Shown: in pieces, positions 32,445-41,766 of the stretch | Position numbering within the stretch: position 1 is the first letter of the stretch | How the letters are laid out: every line of letters begins with the position of its first letter | NCBI GenBank assembly: GCA_910589655.1 | Contig: CAJUTJ010000145.1 | Coordinates: forward strand, 1-64,000 | From: an uncultured Acetatifactor sp. | GTDB taxonomy: Bacteria > Bacillota > Clostridia > Lachnospirales > Lachnospiraceae | Length of the DNA stretch: 64,000 nucleotides | Direction: 5' to 3' | Made by a program: the position numbers and the translations under genes | Notes under the pieces: generated by a model | The model's database searches: none | The model's input: only the letters and a program-made list of their open reading frames with translations | Told to the model about the DNA's origin: nothing

Positions 32445-33009
32445 CTTATCACCTCGATTTCTAAAAATCTGTGGCACAAAATACGATGTATCTTACTCCT
32501 GCCACACATTAATTATACAAAAAAACACCTGTCTTTACAATAAAATTCACATTAAATTTCTTCCTCCCTCCGTTTTGTTCTGTTGACTGCTATGCTGTTT
32601 GGCTCTCGTTCTGAAGCTCCCTTTCAGCGTCCTTTTTGGAACACAGCATGACAATACCTCCCGGCTGCAAGGGTTGAACAGTAATATTTTACATCTGCCG
32701 CAGTGAAGAAATCGAGCAAAAATGACGATAACAATATTAGAGTATAGTTGCAATAAATTAATTGACATTTCCACAGAATATTTTATATTATAAGATATGC
32801 CATGAATGAATCCACCAATTTTCATTAAATGAAACTTAATAAACAGACTTTAATAACACAACTGAATAAATAGGCACTAAAATTAGAAATCATTAAACAG
32901 ACACTGATATAGAAATCTAAAAACAGAAATAAAGAAGCGCCGCATAATATATTGCCGCGGCCAATTGCGGCAGCTTTTATGCAAAACCGCTTCAGAACGG
33001 AGATAGTGT
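32445..33009. other. AT-rich gap before the HD-GYP gene
   Basis: No gene is supported. It holds a good promoter at 32762-32791, and a hairpin TGCCGC/GCGGCA followed by GCTTTT (about 32953-32976), which could attenuate transcription into the HD-GYP gene. A possible degenerate MITE-type end, TTGAACAGTAATATT, lies near 32676. I see no cyclic-di-GMP riboswitch pattern here. Confidence 0.5.
32762..32791 (+). promoter_or_regulatory. Sigma-A promoter toward the HD-GYP gene
   Basis: TTGACA (32762-32767), an 18-bp spacer and TATTAT (32786-32791). The start codon is about 220 bp downstream, leaving room for a regulatory leader. Confidence 0.6.
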
Positions 33010-34065
33010 ATGAAAACTGTAGCAACAATGGCTCTGCAGCCGGGTATGGTCTTAGGGGAAGATGTAATCCATCAGAATAAGGTGCTTTATGGGGCAGACA
33101 CGGTTCTGGATCAGACTGTTATCAACAAATTAAACCGCTATTCCATTATGTGTGTGACTATTAAGGAAGAAATTGATTTTGCCGTTACCCACTATGAAAA
33201 AGTACGTTTTAACGAACATTTCAAAGAATTTGAACAGAAACACACGGAAAGTCTCTACCGCTATAAAAAGATTATAACCGATTTTCTAAACACAGCAGGA
33301 AAACATATTCCGAATGAGGAACTCCTTGCATTGTATAACGAGATGCGTGGTACATATCACACAGGCACCAATCTGCTTGATTATTTGTATAATCTTATGC
33401 CTAACGAAGACGAACTGACCTATAACCACTGTCTGAATGCCGCCCTGTTAGCGGGTGTTTTCGCCGATTGGATGCAGTTGAATCCGGAGGATAAGGAAAA
33501 TCTGATCCTCTCCTGCTTTTATTACGATATCGGAAAGCTGAAACTGCCCTATGAGGTGCTCTGGAAATCGGAAAAGCTTACCCCCAAGGAATTTGCCCTG
33601 ATTCAAAAACATCCTGCTCTGGGGTATCAGCTTCTAAATAATACCGCTTTGAACCAGCGAATCAAAAATGTAACTGCCATGCATCATGAACGGATGGACG
33701 GCAGCGGCTATCCGTTTCATTCCAAGGGGAATAAGATTGATGTGCTTGCACGTTACGTCGCCATTATAGATACCTATATTGCCATGGCATCTCCCAGAAG
33801 CTACCGCAATGCGCTGACGCCCCTTGAAATTCTTGATGCTTTTGCCAATACCCGGGAAAAATACGACGTGGAACTGCTTGTTCCGCTGATGAACCGCATC
33901 TCTGATGCACAGATCGGAACCAGTGTTGAATTGAACGATAAAAGCGTCTGGGAAGTTTTCATGATAAATCCGGATAAATATTCCCGTCCGGTTCTGAAAA
34001 ATTCTTCGGGAGAAATTTTAAACCTTCTGAAACGGCCCGAATTGAAAATTGTTAAAAATGTTTAA
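33010..34065 (+). CDS. HD-GYP domain protein with degenerate HD motif
   Basis: A 351-residue protein whose C-terminal half (about 135-290) is HD-GYP-like. Retained are His140, QKHP (His201), the pair His225-His226 with HHERMDGSGYP, and Asp254. The central HD is replaced by Tyr172-Asp173 in YYDIGKLKLP. HD-GYP proteins hydrolyse cyclic di-GMP; loss of this metal-binding His may reduce or abolish activity, so it could act as a sensor. The N-terminal 130 residues lack membrane segments and known domains. GGAG precedes the ATG. Confidence 0.85.
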   Translation: MKTVATMALQPGMVLGEDVIHQNKVLYGADTVLDQTVINKLNRYSIMCVTIKEEIDFAVTHYEKVRFNEHFKEFEQKHTESLYRYKKIITDFLNTAGKHIPNEELLALYNEMRGTYHTGTNLLDYLYNLMPNEDELTYNHCLNAALLAGVFADWMQLNPEDKENLILSCFYYDIGKLKLPYEVLWKSEKLTPKEFALIQKHPALGYQLLNNTALNQRIKNVTAMHHERMDGSGYPFHSKGNKIDVLARYVAIIDTYIAMASPRSYRNALTPLEILDAFANTREKYDVELLVPLMNRISDAQIGTSVELNDKSVWEVFMINPDKYSRPVLKNSSGEILNLLKRPELKIVKNV

Positions 34066-34087
34066 TATGCAAAAAAGAGTATAGCTT

Positions 34088-34117
34088 GGGGCAGCTAAAA
34101 ATATTTCCGGCTGCCCC
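34088..34117. terminator. Bidirectional terminator between HD-GYP and Nudix genes
   Basis: GGGGCAGC and GCTGCCCC flank a 14-base loop. On the minus strand it is followed by AAGCTATACTCTTTTTT; the Nudix stop codon lies within the loop side. On the plus strand it follows the HD-GYP stop by about 25 bp. Confidence 0.75.
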
Positions 34118-34547
34118 ACAAATTATTCCTTTTCAATTCCAGATATTCGTTGTATGCTGTTTCCAATATCTGTTTCTCATTGGCAAATTTCAGCAAATGA
34201 TATGCTTCATGAAATTTGTAAAAACCGGAATCGGTAAAGTACTCCTCCTTCTGTGGTTTACTGTAATAACTGTCCGCCATCATTAGATACCAGTGCACTT
34301 CTTTCTCAACCATATCCTCCGGAACGGAAAAAGAATATTCACTGGTTCCCACAAACTTTATGATAGTAGCCTTCGCTCCTGTCTCCTCCAGAACTTCTCT
34401 CAAAGCAGTCTCTTTATAGTCTTCTCCCTGCTCCACTGTTCCCTTCGGCAATACCCAGCCCTCGTACTTATTCTTATAATTTTTATACAAAAGCAGGATT
34501 TTTCCACGAAAAATTACCACACCACCACAGCTTGTTGCCTCAATCAT
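34095..34547 (-). CDS. Nudix hydrolase
   Basis: A 150-residue Nudix pyrophosphohydrolase. The Nudix box is KGTVEQGEDYKETALREVLEETGA (residues about 34-57), with the Gly, Glu and REVLEE positions all present. The opening CGGVVIFRGKILLLYKN and the WVLPKG phrase resemble diadenosine polyphosphate or NTP hydrolases (MutT/Ap4A type), but the substrate cannot be fixed. AGGAGG lies directly before the ATG at 34547, so the longer open frame upstream is not used. Its promoter lies at 34642-34670. Confidence 0.9.
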   Translation of the reverse strand: MIEATSCGGVVIFRGKILLLYKNYKNKYEGWVLPKGTVEQGEDYKETALREVLEETGAKATIIKFVGTSEYSFSVPEDMVEKEVHWYLMMADSYYSKPQKEEYFTDSGFYKFHEAYHLLKFANEKQILETAYNEYLELKRNNLWGSRKYF

Positions 34548-34641
34548 TGCAATTCCTCCTGTCGGTGGTCTCCGGTGAACGATTCCGTCCGTTTTCAGCG
34601 AAATGACAGCAGGACGGTACACCGGCCTTGACCTAAGCTTT

Positions 34642-34670
34642 AGTATAGTCTAATCGCCTGATTCGTGCAA
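34642..34670 (-). promoter_or_regulatory. Sigma-A promoter of the Nudix gene
   Basis: On the minus strand TTGCAC (34665-34670), a 17-bp spacer and TATACT (34642-34647). It sits directly after the PBP stop. Confidence 0.65.
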
Positions 34671-34672
34671 CC

Positions 34673-36280
34673 CTATTTTTCCCTGAAATACTCATTAAAT
34701 ATTCTCTTTGCGATAGGAACCGCATAATCTCCGCCGCTTCCCGCCCCTTCCATAATTATGGTGACACAGATTTCCGGATTCTCCGCCGGAGCGAACCCCG
34801 TAAACCAAGCGTGGCTTTCCCCTTTTACATTACTGTATTCTGCCGATCCGGTTTTTCCGGCAGCCGTATAAGTAAGGCCGGAAAGCTTTGTGGCCGTACC
34901 GCTTTCCACCACCTCCGTCATCAACCGAACCAGAGCCGCCGCCTCTTCTTCACTCATCAATCTTCCGTAAGCGCCGGGCTTAAAGGACTTAACAATCTCT
35001 CCCTCGTCATTCTCCACACGGTCGATAATATAAGGCTTCATCAAGATTCCGTCGTTGGCAATGGCGCAGGTAATCATGTTCAGATGCATGGGTGTAATCT
35101 GAGTGGTTCCCTGACCGATGGAAATTTGCATCATGCTGCCGTCGGGTGTATCGGCGGACACATCAATATTGCTTTTGGCATAGGATAGCGGTATGGGAAG
35201 CTCTTTGCCGAAAAGCAGCTCCTCCAATGTATCCGCAAATGCGTCTCTGTCCAGCCCCATGCCGATATCGGCAAAGGAAGAATTGCATGATTTGGCAAAA
35301 GCTCGGAAAAAGTCCACATGCCCGTGGTTTGCTCCATGATAGCAGTTGATGCGGTTGTCGCCCGCCTTAAAATATCCGGGACAATTAAAAGTATACTGAT
35401 CATAGCTTGCGGGATTTTCCCTGATGTATTCAAGGGCAGTCACTATTTTAAAAGTAGATCCGGGGGGATACAGTCCTTGTGTGGCGCGGTTGAGCAGTAC
35501 GGTGCTGGAATCATTTTCCACCAGAGAATCCCAGATTTCCTGTATCTCATTGGGATCAAAGTCCGGATGGGACACCATGGCCAGCACTTTTCCCGTGGAG
35601 ACTTCCGTCACTATGACAGCGCCGCGGTAAATGCTCATTTCGGAATCGGCTGCCTCCTGAAGCCGCACATCCAACGTGGTATATACATTGTCCCCGGGAT
35701 TTTTCACTCCTGCCAAATCGTTTGCCACCTTATTGTTCAAGGAAGTATTTGTATTAATCAAATAGTAATTCGCAAGAGCTTCCACGCCCATACGTCCCTG
35801 TGTGGAATATCCTACCACATGGGAAAAAAGATTCCCGTAAGGATAGCTTCTTGTTTCGTTCTGCTCGCTGTCCAAAACGGTTTCCGCCAATATTTCCCCG
35901 TCCTTGGAAAAAATGGTTCCCCTGTAATTCCGGGACAGCAGTATCTCCTGTCTGGAATTATAGCTGTTATTAATCATCTCCTGCTCACTGGTTGCCGTGA
36001 AATATCCCAAATACACGATTAACACGGCAAAAAGCATCAAAAAGAAGCCGCAGGAAACCAGTATTTCCCTCCGATTGCCGCTGTATTTTTTGGAAAATCT
36101 ATTTTTCTTTTGATGCTGCATCCGCTTTTTCTTTGACAGAATCGGATTGTTTTGTGCCGGCAGCTTTCCTTGCAGTGGATTCGGATTTTGTGCTTGCTTC
36201 TTTTGCTGTTGAGTCTGTCTGCTTGGCCCGGACTGCCGCTCTTGCTGCCCTTGGGGTGCTGTTTGCTTTTCTTCCGCCAT
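34673..36280 (-). CDS. Class B penicillin-binding protein transpeptidase
   Basis: A 535-residue monofunctional peptidoglycan transpeptidase. After a Gln/Lys-rich cytoplasmic leader (1-70) come a single membrane anchor (about 72-94), the PBP dimerisation region and the transpeptidase domain with all three motifs: SxxK in GSTFKIV (Ser275), SCN at 331-333, and KTG in AAGKTGSAEYS near 475. It lacks a PASTA domain. It is encoded with a RodA/FtsW-type glycosyltransferase, the usual SEDS-PBP pair. AAGGAGG lies eight bases before the ATG at 36280, so translation starts inside the upstream gene and 182 nt encode both proteins. Confidence 0.93.
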   Translation of the reverse strand: MAEEKQTAPQGQQERQSGPSRQTQQQKKQAQNPNPLQGKLPAQNNPILSKKKRMQHQKKNRFSKKYSGNRREILVSCGFFLMLFAVLIVYLGYFTATSEQEMINNSYNSRQEILLSRNYRGTIFSKDGEILAETVLDSEQNETRSYPYGNLFSHVVGYSTQGRMGVEALANYYLINTNTSLNNKVANDLAGVKNPGDNVYTTLDVRLQEAADSEMSIYRGAVIVTEVSTGKVLAMVSHPDFDPNEIQEIWDSLVENDSSTVLLNRATQGLYPPGSTFKIVTALEYIRENPASYDQYTFNCPGYFKAGDNRINCYHGANHGHVDFFRAFAKSCNSSFADIGMGLDRDAFADTLEELLFGKELPIPLSYAKSNIDVSADTPDGSMMQISIGQGTTQITPMHLNMITCAIANDGILMKPYIIDRVENDEGEIVKSFKPGAYGRLMSEEEAAALVRLMTEVVESGTATKLSGLTYTAAGKTGSAEYSNVKGESHAWFTGFAPAENPEICVTIIMEGAGSGGDYAVPIAKRIFNEYFREK

Positions 36281-37589
36281 TGTGTCTGCCTCCTTCCCGC
36301 TGCAGCCGAATATAGATTCCCTGTATGATAAAGAACATGATCATAGTGGTCATGACAGAACTTCCGCCATAACTGATAAACGGAAGGGTCACTCCGGTCA
36401 GTGGAATCAGCTTTATCCCTCCTCCCACCGTGAGGAATATCTGGAATATATATATAATCCCGATGCCGTAAACAATCAATTGGTAAAATCTGTCACGGAT
36501 CAAAGTTGAGATATACATCATCATAACAAAGCAGCTGATCATAATCAGTATCAGACAGATCCCGAAAATTACTCCTAATTCTTCGCACACGGACGAAAAA
36601 ATGAAATCCGCATCTACCTTGGGTATTTTCTTGGGATCCCCTTTCAGCAGACCCATGCCGAACCAGCTTCCGCTGCCGATGGCAAACAGCGACTGGGTAA
36701 TCTGATATCCTTGGTTATCAATATAGCTCCATGGATCTCTCCACGCAAGAACCCTCGTCTTCACATGGCCGAACAAGCGGTAGGCTGTGTAAGCGGCGCC
36801 GCTGCCCCCGGCCGCTCCGCAGAGCAGATAGAGATAATTCCTTGTAGCGGCAAACACTACAAACACATAACCGATAAAGAAAATCAACGCGCTTCCCAGA
36901 TCCGTAGACACCACCAGTACTATCACATGTAGACCTGCTATTACCGCAGTGACCGCCACCCGCGCAAATGTATATTTCTCCCAGAGAGCTCCCGCAAGAA
37001 AAAATATAAAAAGAATTTTCACGAACTCGGAGGGTTGAAAAGTTATTCCCCGAAAACTGAAAGAAATTTTGGAGCCGTAAGTAACGTTTCCCATAAGTAA
37101 TACCAGACTTAACGCGCCCACACCCACTGCCGCATATGCCCATGTCAGCTTCTTTAAGAAACGGATTCTTGACAATAAGTAAGGGATAAACAGGGAAACA
37201 ATCAAAGACACCAATATGATAATGTACTGCTTCACCGCCTTATTAAACGAAAGTCTGGCTATCATACACAACCCAGTTCCCGACAACATACATAAATTGT
37301 TCAGCAAAAGGCGGTTTACGTTTTCATAAATCATAGGCACCATTACTAAAACGGCAATCAAAAATACCTGAACAAAAACATAGAAAAATAAATACTGCAT
37401 ATCCTCGCTGACCAGTATCATATCCACAAAGCACATCAGCTGGATCAAAAAAATTAAAATACTCTGTGTAATGTAAATAACCCTTGTGATCCGCTTTTTA
37501 CCCGTAAACACAAGAAAGCATTCCAATGTATAGATAATCATGCATATGTTTATGAAATACTTTGATAATTCTGTCACATACTCCTGCAT
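36099..37589 (-). CDS. SEDS glycosyltransferase (FtsW/RodA/SpoVE family)
   Basis: About 496 residues with about ten membrane segments; SEDS proteins polymerise lipid II into glycan strands. Family signatures are GITFQPSEFVKILFIFFLAG, STDLGSALIFF, KTRVLAWRDPWSYIDNQGYQ and LPFISYGGSSVMTTM near the end. The last about 65 residues (after QREGGRHNGGRKA) form an Ala/Ser/Lys/Thr-rich tail that overlaps the PBP gene. GGGGAG lies eight bases before the ATG at 37589. It cannot be assigned to FtsW, RodA or SpoVE from sequence; the presence of a PBP partner suits any of them. Confidence 0.9.
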   Translation of the reverse strand: MQEYVTELSKYFINICMIIYTLECFLVFTGKKRITRVIYITQSILIFLIQLMCFVDMILVSEDMQYLFFYVFVQVFLIAVLVMVPMIYENVNRLLLNNLCMLSGTGLCMIARLSFNKAVKQYIIILVSLIVSLFIPYLLSRIRFLKKLTWAYAAVGVGALSLVLLMGNVTYGSKISFSFRGITFQPSEFVKILFIFFLAGALWEKYTFARVAVTAVIAGLHVIVLVVSTDLGSALIFFIGYVFVVFAATRNYLYLLCGAAGGSGAAYTAYRLFGHVKTRVLAWRDPWSYIDNQGYQITQSLFAIGSGSWFGMGLLKGDPKKIPKVDADFIFSSVCEELGVIFGICLILIMISCFVMMMYISTLIRDRFYQLIVYGIGIIYIFQIFLTVGGGIKLIPLTGVTLPFISYGGSSVMTTMIMFFIIQGIYIRLQREGGRHNGGRKANSTPRAARAAVRAKQTDSTAKEASTKSESTARKAAGTKQSDSVKEKADAASKEK

Positions 37590-37666
37590 ATACATCACTC
37601 CCCGTTCCGAAACGATTTGCCGCTCAGCGCCTTTATCTCTTCGGCTATGCCGCTTTAAGACACAGG

Positions 37667-40027
37667 CTATTCCACCCCTCGCTTTTCGTGTCCCGTGGTA
37701 TATTCACGGTAAGGAAGCTCTCCTCCGCCCACAAAAGCCCTCAAAATCTGCTTGGTCTCCGTGCCGGACTCTATGGTAAAATCCAGCCGGACATCCGTCG
37801 TCTCCGACCATCTTTCCATATCCTGATGCAAGGAAAGAGGCACACTGTTATAGATTATATTCATACAATGCTTACAGTTTATTATAACGGGGAATTCCTT
37901 CTGGTATCGGTCGATTAAATCCGTTCGTTCCCCTTTCCCCGGACGGCAGCCCCATATTGTTTTGGACAGACAGTTTGCGGTCGCCATCATAGGAATCCGT
38001 CCGTACACTGTCTTTTCAAAGGCGCCGGAAAAGTTTCCGCACCGATCCAACAGTTTCCGCTGTTCTCCCGCTTTCAGTTCCAGCGGCAGGCAAAAGCCTG
38101 CGGTTTCTGCCTTTAATTCCTCCCATGCCAAGCTGTTCCAGCAGTATACATTTGCATCCAGACGGTTGTGATATCCCTTCTTTAAGGCATATGCCAATCC
38201 GTCCAAAGACCTTGCCAGCACACCGCAGAACTCAGGATATTGTTCCATCGTCTCGGAAAGGGATGCAAGATAACCGTCGTCCCTCTTCCGCAGAATATGG
38301 GGCAGGGCAATGAAAATCGACGGCTCCGCTCCCGTTTTCCCGCAAAGTTCTACCGTTTCTCTGGTTCTATCCAGCAGCAAATCACCGTCAACGTACAAAC
38401 GTTTCAGACGATACGCAGGATACCCCACTTTTTGCACCGTATCGTTATCTTCAGATGCCTTCATAAGTTCGGAAAATTCCTCTGCCACAGCCTGAAGCTG
38501 CTCAAGAGTTCTTATGCCGATTACCACACCGCCGTCGTCATTGCCGAAAGCCTTCCGATCGGTATTAAGGCAGTCTTGAGAAACATTTTTAGCTTCCGGT
38601 TCCTTTTTAAATGCTTTCGCATTCTCTTGGGGCAGACTGGCTGCTCCGTCAGATTTCTTTGTGTCCGCTTCCGGAAATTGACCGCCGCACCTTTGACCGC
38701 CGTATCCGTTTCTTTCCAGCAATGACCGTTCCAGTCCGGAAACCGCCTCTCGCCGCAGTTCGTTTATCTGCCCTATGGGATAAAAAACATCCTCCCCCAC
38801 ACACAGGTTCATATTTTCCGGAACAAAAACGCTGTCTCCCATTTTCCCCAGCTGTTTCCGCACGTTTTCTTCCGTGACCGGCTGCCTTTGTGCCTTCTCA
38901 ACCGGCTGTCCTTGTACGGTGACGGCCAATTCCCCTGTCTGCAAAGTGATTTCTGCCGGAGCCCCTTCCAGAAAGATTCCTGACACGGTGACGGGAAGTT
39001 TTAATTTGCCGTCCAGATATTTATTTTGGATATCCTGTAAAATATTGTCGCTGCTTCCGCTGTAGGCAGGATTAGACAAGGTTATCATATCCGGGCCGTT
39101 CTGCTTAAAATAGTAGCCGTCCTGCTTCTCGCTTCGAATATAGAGGGAGGATAAAAGCTCCAAATCCTCCGGAAGCACCTTATATTCCGAAGCAGCCTTC
39201 TCCGCGCCATACCGTTCCCGCATGTCATAATACCGGTCGATATATTTTCGATAAACAGCGGTTACTCCCGCGGCGTATTCCGGCTTCTTCATCCGTCCCT
39301 CTATCTTAAAGGAATCTATTCCCGCCTCTGCCAGCAAGGGAATATGTTCGATGGTACACATGTCCTTTAAGCTCAAAGGATAACAAGCCTCACTTCTTTT
39401 TCGTTCCGTTTTAACCTCATAGGGAAGCCTGCAAGGCTGCGCGCATCGTCCCCTGTTTCCGCTTCTGCCGCCCAAAATGCTGCTGAAAAGGCATTGCCCC
39501 GAATAGCAGTAACACATGGCGCCGTGAATAAAGGTTTCCAGCTCTATATCAACCTTTTCCTTCATTTCGGAAAGTTCCTGAAGGCTTAATTCTCTGGCGG
39601 GCACAATGCGGACGGCGCCAAGCTTCTTTAACAGCTCCGCCCCGTGGACACTGCAGATCGTCATCTGCGTGCTTCCATGGATTCCCAGCTCCGGAAACCG
39701 TTCTCTTATGAAACGCAGAACTCCCAAATCCTGAACGATAACGGCATCCAGACCGGCCTCATAAAAAGGATTAAGATACTCAAAAAGCTCCGAAACTTCG
39801 CTCTCTTTTAAAAGTGTATTGACCGTAAGATAAATCTTTCGGCCAAGGAGATGACCGTACCGGATGCATTCGATTAACTCTTCCGTTGTGAAATTTTCAG
39901 CATAGGCCCTTGCCCCGAAGCGGCTGCCTCCAAGATAAACGGCATCTGCCCCCGCACGGACGGCTCCGTAAAAGCCTTCCGCATTGCCTGCCGGCGCCAG
40001 CAGCTCTGCCCGTCCCTTTTTACACAT
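37667..40027 (-). CDS. U32 family peptidase
   Basis: A 786-residue U32 protein, a family once called collagenase-like and including tRNA/rRNA hydroxylation factors (TrhP, RlhA). The TIM-barrel-like domain shows LLAPAGNAEGFYGAVRAGAD, VYLGGSRFGARAYAENF, the conserved ETFIHGAMCYCYSGQCLFSS and GGRSGNRGRCAQPCRLPYEV, whose cysteines could hold an iron-sulphur cluster. The C-terminal half (after 420) is a variable DUF3656-type extension with a low-complexity stretch near 450-500. AAAGGGG lies before the ATG. Substrate is unknown; rRNA modification is plausible. Confidence 0.9.
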   Translation of the reverse strand: MCKKGRAELLAPAGNAEGFYGAVRAGADAVYLGGSRFGARAYAENFTTEELIECIRYGHLLGRKIYLTVNTLLKESEVSELFEYLNPFYEAGLDAVIVQDLGVLRFIRERFPELGIHGSTQMTICSVHGAELLKKLGAVRIVPARELSLQELSEMKEKVDIELETFIHGAMCYCYSGQCLFSSILGGRSGNRGRCAQPCRLPYEVKTERKRSEACYPLSLKDMCTIEHIPLLAEAGIDSFKIEGRMKKPEYAAGVTAVYRKYIDRYYDMRERYGAEKAASEYKVLPEDLELLSSLYIRSEKQDGYYFKQNGPDMITLSNPAYSGSSDNILQDIQNKYLDGKLKLPVTVSGIFLEGAPAEITLQTGELAVTVQGQPVEKAQRQPVTEENVRKQLGKMGDSVFVPENMNLCVGEDVFYPIGQINELRREAVSGLERSLLERNGYGGQRCGGQFPEADTKKSDGAASLPQENAKAFKKEPEAKNVSQDCLNTDRKAFGNDDGGVVIGIRTLEQLQAVAEEFSELMKASEDNDTVQKVGYPAYRLKRLYVDGDLLLDRTRETVELCGKTGAEPSIFIALPHILRKRDDGYLASLSETMEQYPEFCGVLARSLDGLAYALKKGYHNRLDANVYCWNSLAWEELKAETAGFCLPLELKAGEQRKLLDRCGNFSGAFEKTVYGRIPMMATANCLSKTIWGCRPGKGERTDLIDRYQKEFPVIINCKHCMNIIYNSVPLSLHQDMERWSETTDVRLDFTIESGTETKQILRAFVGGGELPYREYTTGHEKRGVE

Positions 40028-40160
40028 GAAAGCCCCTTTCTGCCATCAATATATTTTTATAGCATAACTACAAAATTGCAGCGTTCTCTATCGTACAGCC
40101 TTGCCCCGACACAAATATCGGGGCGCTGATATTCACCGTTATTTCCGCAATGCAGTACTA

Positions 40161-40186
40161 GAAAAGCTGCCCGGAATGCGGACAGC
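40161..40186 (-). terminator. Rho-independent terminator of zapA
   Basis: On the minus strand, GCTGTCCG, CATTC and CGGGCAGC (one G-U pair) are followed by TTTTCT. A second strong hairpin without a T run (GCCCCGA/TCGGGGC) lies further on near 40088-40115. Confidence 0.75.
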
Positions 40187-40191
40187 CAGTA

Positions 40192-40590
40192 TCATTTTTT
40201 CTTCAGTTCGGTTTCCAGCTTGACGATTTTCTTTCCGTTATCATCAACCTCCTGTTGTAAAGCCTTTACCCGGTCTTCCGAATTTTCCAGTTTAATCTGG
40301 GCTGAGATCAACTCATGCTTTAAGTCGTACAGTTCTTTTTCTTTTGTCTGCAATTCTTCCTCTAGAACGGAAATTTGTTTCTTTGCCTTAAAATAGTCAT
40401 CCGCAATATTCAGCTGGAGCAGAACACTCTGAGTATCCATAGGGCGTCTGCGGAAGCTGTCAATCTTACTGTATTCATTTATCTTGTTATTGATATACGA
40501 CGCAACTTTCTGCAGATACTCTTCACTTTCGTACCCGCTCAAAGTAAAGACCTTGCCGCCGATGATCACTTCTGTATCTGTTTTGGAAGC
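40192..40590 (-). CDS. zapA: Cell division protein ZapA
   Basis: About 132 residues. ZapA cross-links FtsZ filaments at the division site. The N-terminal globular domain (VIIGGKVFTLSGYESEEYLQ, KVASYINNKINEYS) is followed by a long dimerising coiled coil (QISVLEEELQTKEKELYDLK), here longer than in enteric ZapA, as is common in clostridia. AAGGAG precedes the ATG at 40590, trimming a 15-codon extension. It has its own promoter and terminator. Confidence 0.9.
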   Translation of the reverse strand, partial: ASKTDTEVIIGGKVFTLSGYESEEYLQKVASYINNKINEYSKIDSFRRRPMDTQSVLLQLNIADDYFKAKKQISVLEEELQTKEKELYDLKHELISAQIKLENSEDRVKALQQEVDDNGKKIVKLETELKKK

Positions 40591-40653
40591 CATTGCCACA
40601 CTCCTTTTATCGGACAGAAAATCCTTTGTAATCAAAAGATTCTATATAAATTC

Positions 40654-40682
40654 ATTATATAGCATAAAAGAGTGGCAGGCAA
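40654..40682 (-). promoter_or_regulatory. Sigma-A promoter of zapA
   Basis: On the minus strand TTGCCT (40677-40682), a 17-bp spacer and TATAAT (40654-40659). Confidence 0.75.
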
Positions 40683-40717
40683 GCAAAACTTTGACGGATG
40701 GGGATTAGAATTGCAAG

Positions 40718-41704
40718 TTAAATTCCCAGATGTTGGTATGCAAGGCTTGTAACAACCCTGCCCCTAGGGGTTCGATTTATAAACCCGTTCTTAATCAGAT
40801 AGGGTTCATATACATCTTCGATAGTTCCCGGATCCTCGCCTATAGCGGCCGCTAACGTATCCAGCCCCACGGGCCCGCCATCAAATTTTTCTATCATGGT
40901 GATCAGCATATTCCGGTCAATATGATCCAACCCCAGCCTGTCCACATCCATTAGATCCAAAGCAATCTTCGCCACGTCCTCCGTGATAATGCCGTCATAT
41001 TTCACTTGAGCAAAATCCCGGACACGCTTTAGAATCCTATTGGCAAGGCGGGGCGTCCCTCTGCTTCTGCGGGCCATTTCAACGGCGCCCTCAGGTTCAA
41101 TCTCAACGTCCAGTACCTTTGCGGAATGCATAATAATCTGCTGCAGCTCTTCCGCCGTATAGAATTCCAAGTGGTGTATCATGCCGAACCGATCCCGCAA
41201 AGGAGCCGTCAAAAGCCCCGCCCTTGTGGTAGCGCCCACCAAAGTGAACTTAGGCAGATCCAGTCTCACCGAGCGCGCGGAAGATCCCTTGCCGATCATG
41301 ATGTCAATACAGTAATCCTCCATGGCAGGATACAATACTTCTTCCACCTGACGATTCAGCCTGTGGATCTCATCCACAAACAACAAATCCCCCTCATCCA
41401 GATTGTTTAAGATTGCCGCCATTTCCCCGGGCTTTTCAATGGCCGGACCGCTGGTGACTTTAATATGCACACCCATTTCGTTTGCGATTATGGCGGCCAA
41501 TGTAGTCTTGCCCAGACCGGGAGGCCCGTAAAACAGCACATGATCCAAAGCATCCCCCCGCTGCTTCGCCGCCTGAATATAAACCCTCAAGTTTTCCTTA
41601 ACCTTAGACTGACCGATATAGTCGGTCAAAGACTGCGGCCTTAAAGAACCTTCTATTTTGCTGTCTTCCTCTGTTATATTTGTCTCGATCATTCTTTTAG
41701 GCAT
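40718..41704 (-). CDS. ruvB: Holliday junction branch-migration ATPase RuvB
   Basis: A 328-residue AAA+ motor. Walker A is YGPPGLGKTTLAAIIANEMG (near 61-80), Walker B LLFVDEIHRL, sensor GATTRAGLLTAPLRDRFGM with the arginine finger region, and a C-terminal winged helix (GPVGLDTLAAAIGEDPGTIE). RuvB pumps DNA through the RuvA tetramer. GAGGACGG precedes the ATG. It lies downstream of ruvA but is separated from it by a 26-bp repeat array. Confidence 0.97.
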   Translation of the reverse strand: MPKRMIETNITEEDSKIEGSLRPQSLTDYIGQSKVKENLRVYIQAAKQRGDALDHVLFYGPPGLGKTTLAAIIANEMGVHIKVTSGPAIEKPGEMAAILNNLDEGDLLFVDEIHRLNRQVEEVLYPAMEDYCIDIMIGKGSSARSVRLDLPKFTLVGATTRAGLLTAPLRDRFGMIHHLEFYTAEELQQIIMHSAKVLDVEIEPEGAVEMARRSRGTPRLANRILKRVRDFAQVKYDGIITEDVAKIALDLMDVDRLGLDHIDRNMLITMIEKFDGGPVGLDTLAAAIGEDPGTIEDVYEPYLIKNGFINRTPRGRVVTSLAYQHLGI

Positions 41705-41766
41705 ACCGTCCGTCCTCTACATAAATGTTTTCTATAAAGTTTTTTCTTTAAAGTATTCTTTTTAAT

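Noticed and set aside
32445..33009. Cyclic-di-GMP riboswitch upstream of the HD-GYP gene
   Set aside because: No GEMM-type conserved core is seen, only a promoter and a simple GC hairpin.
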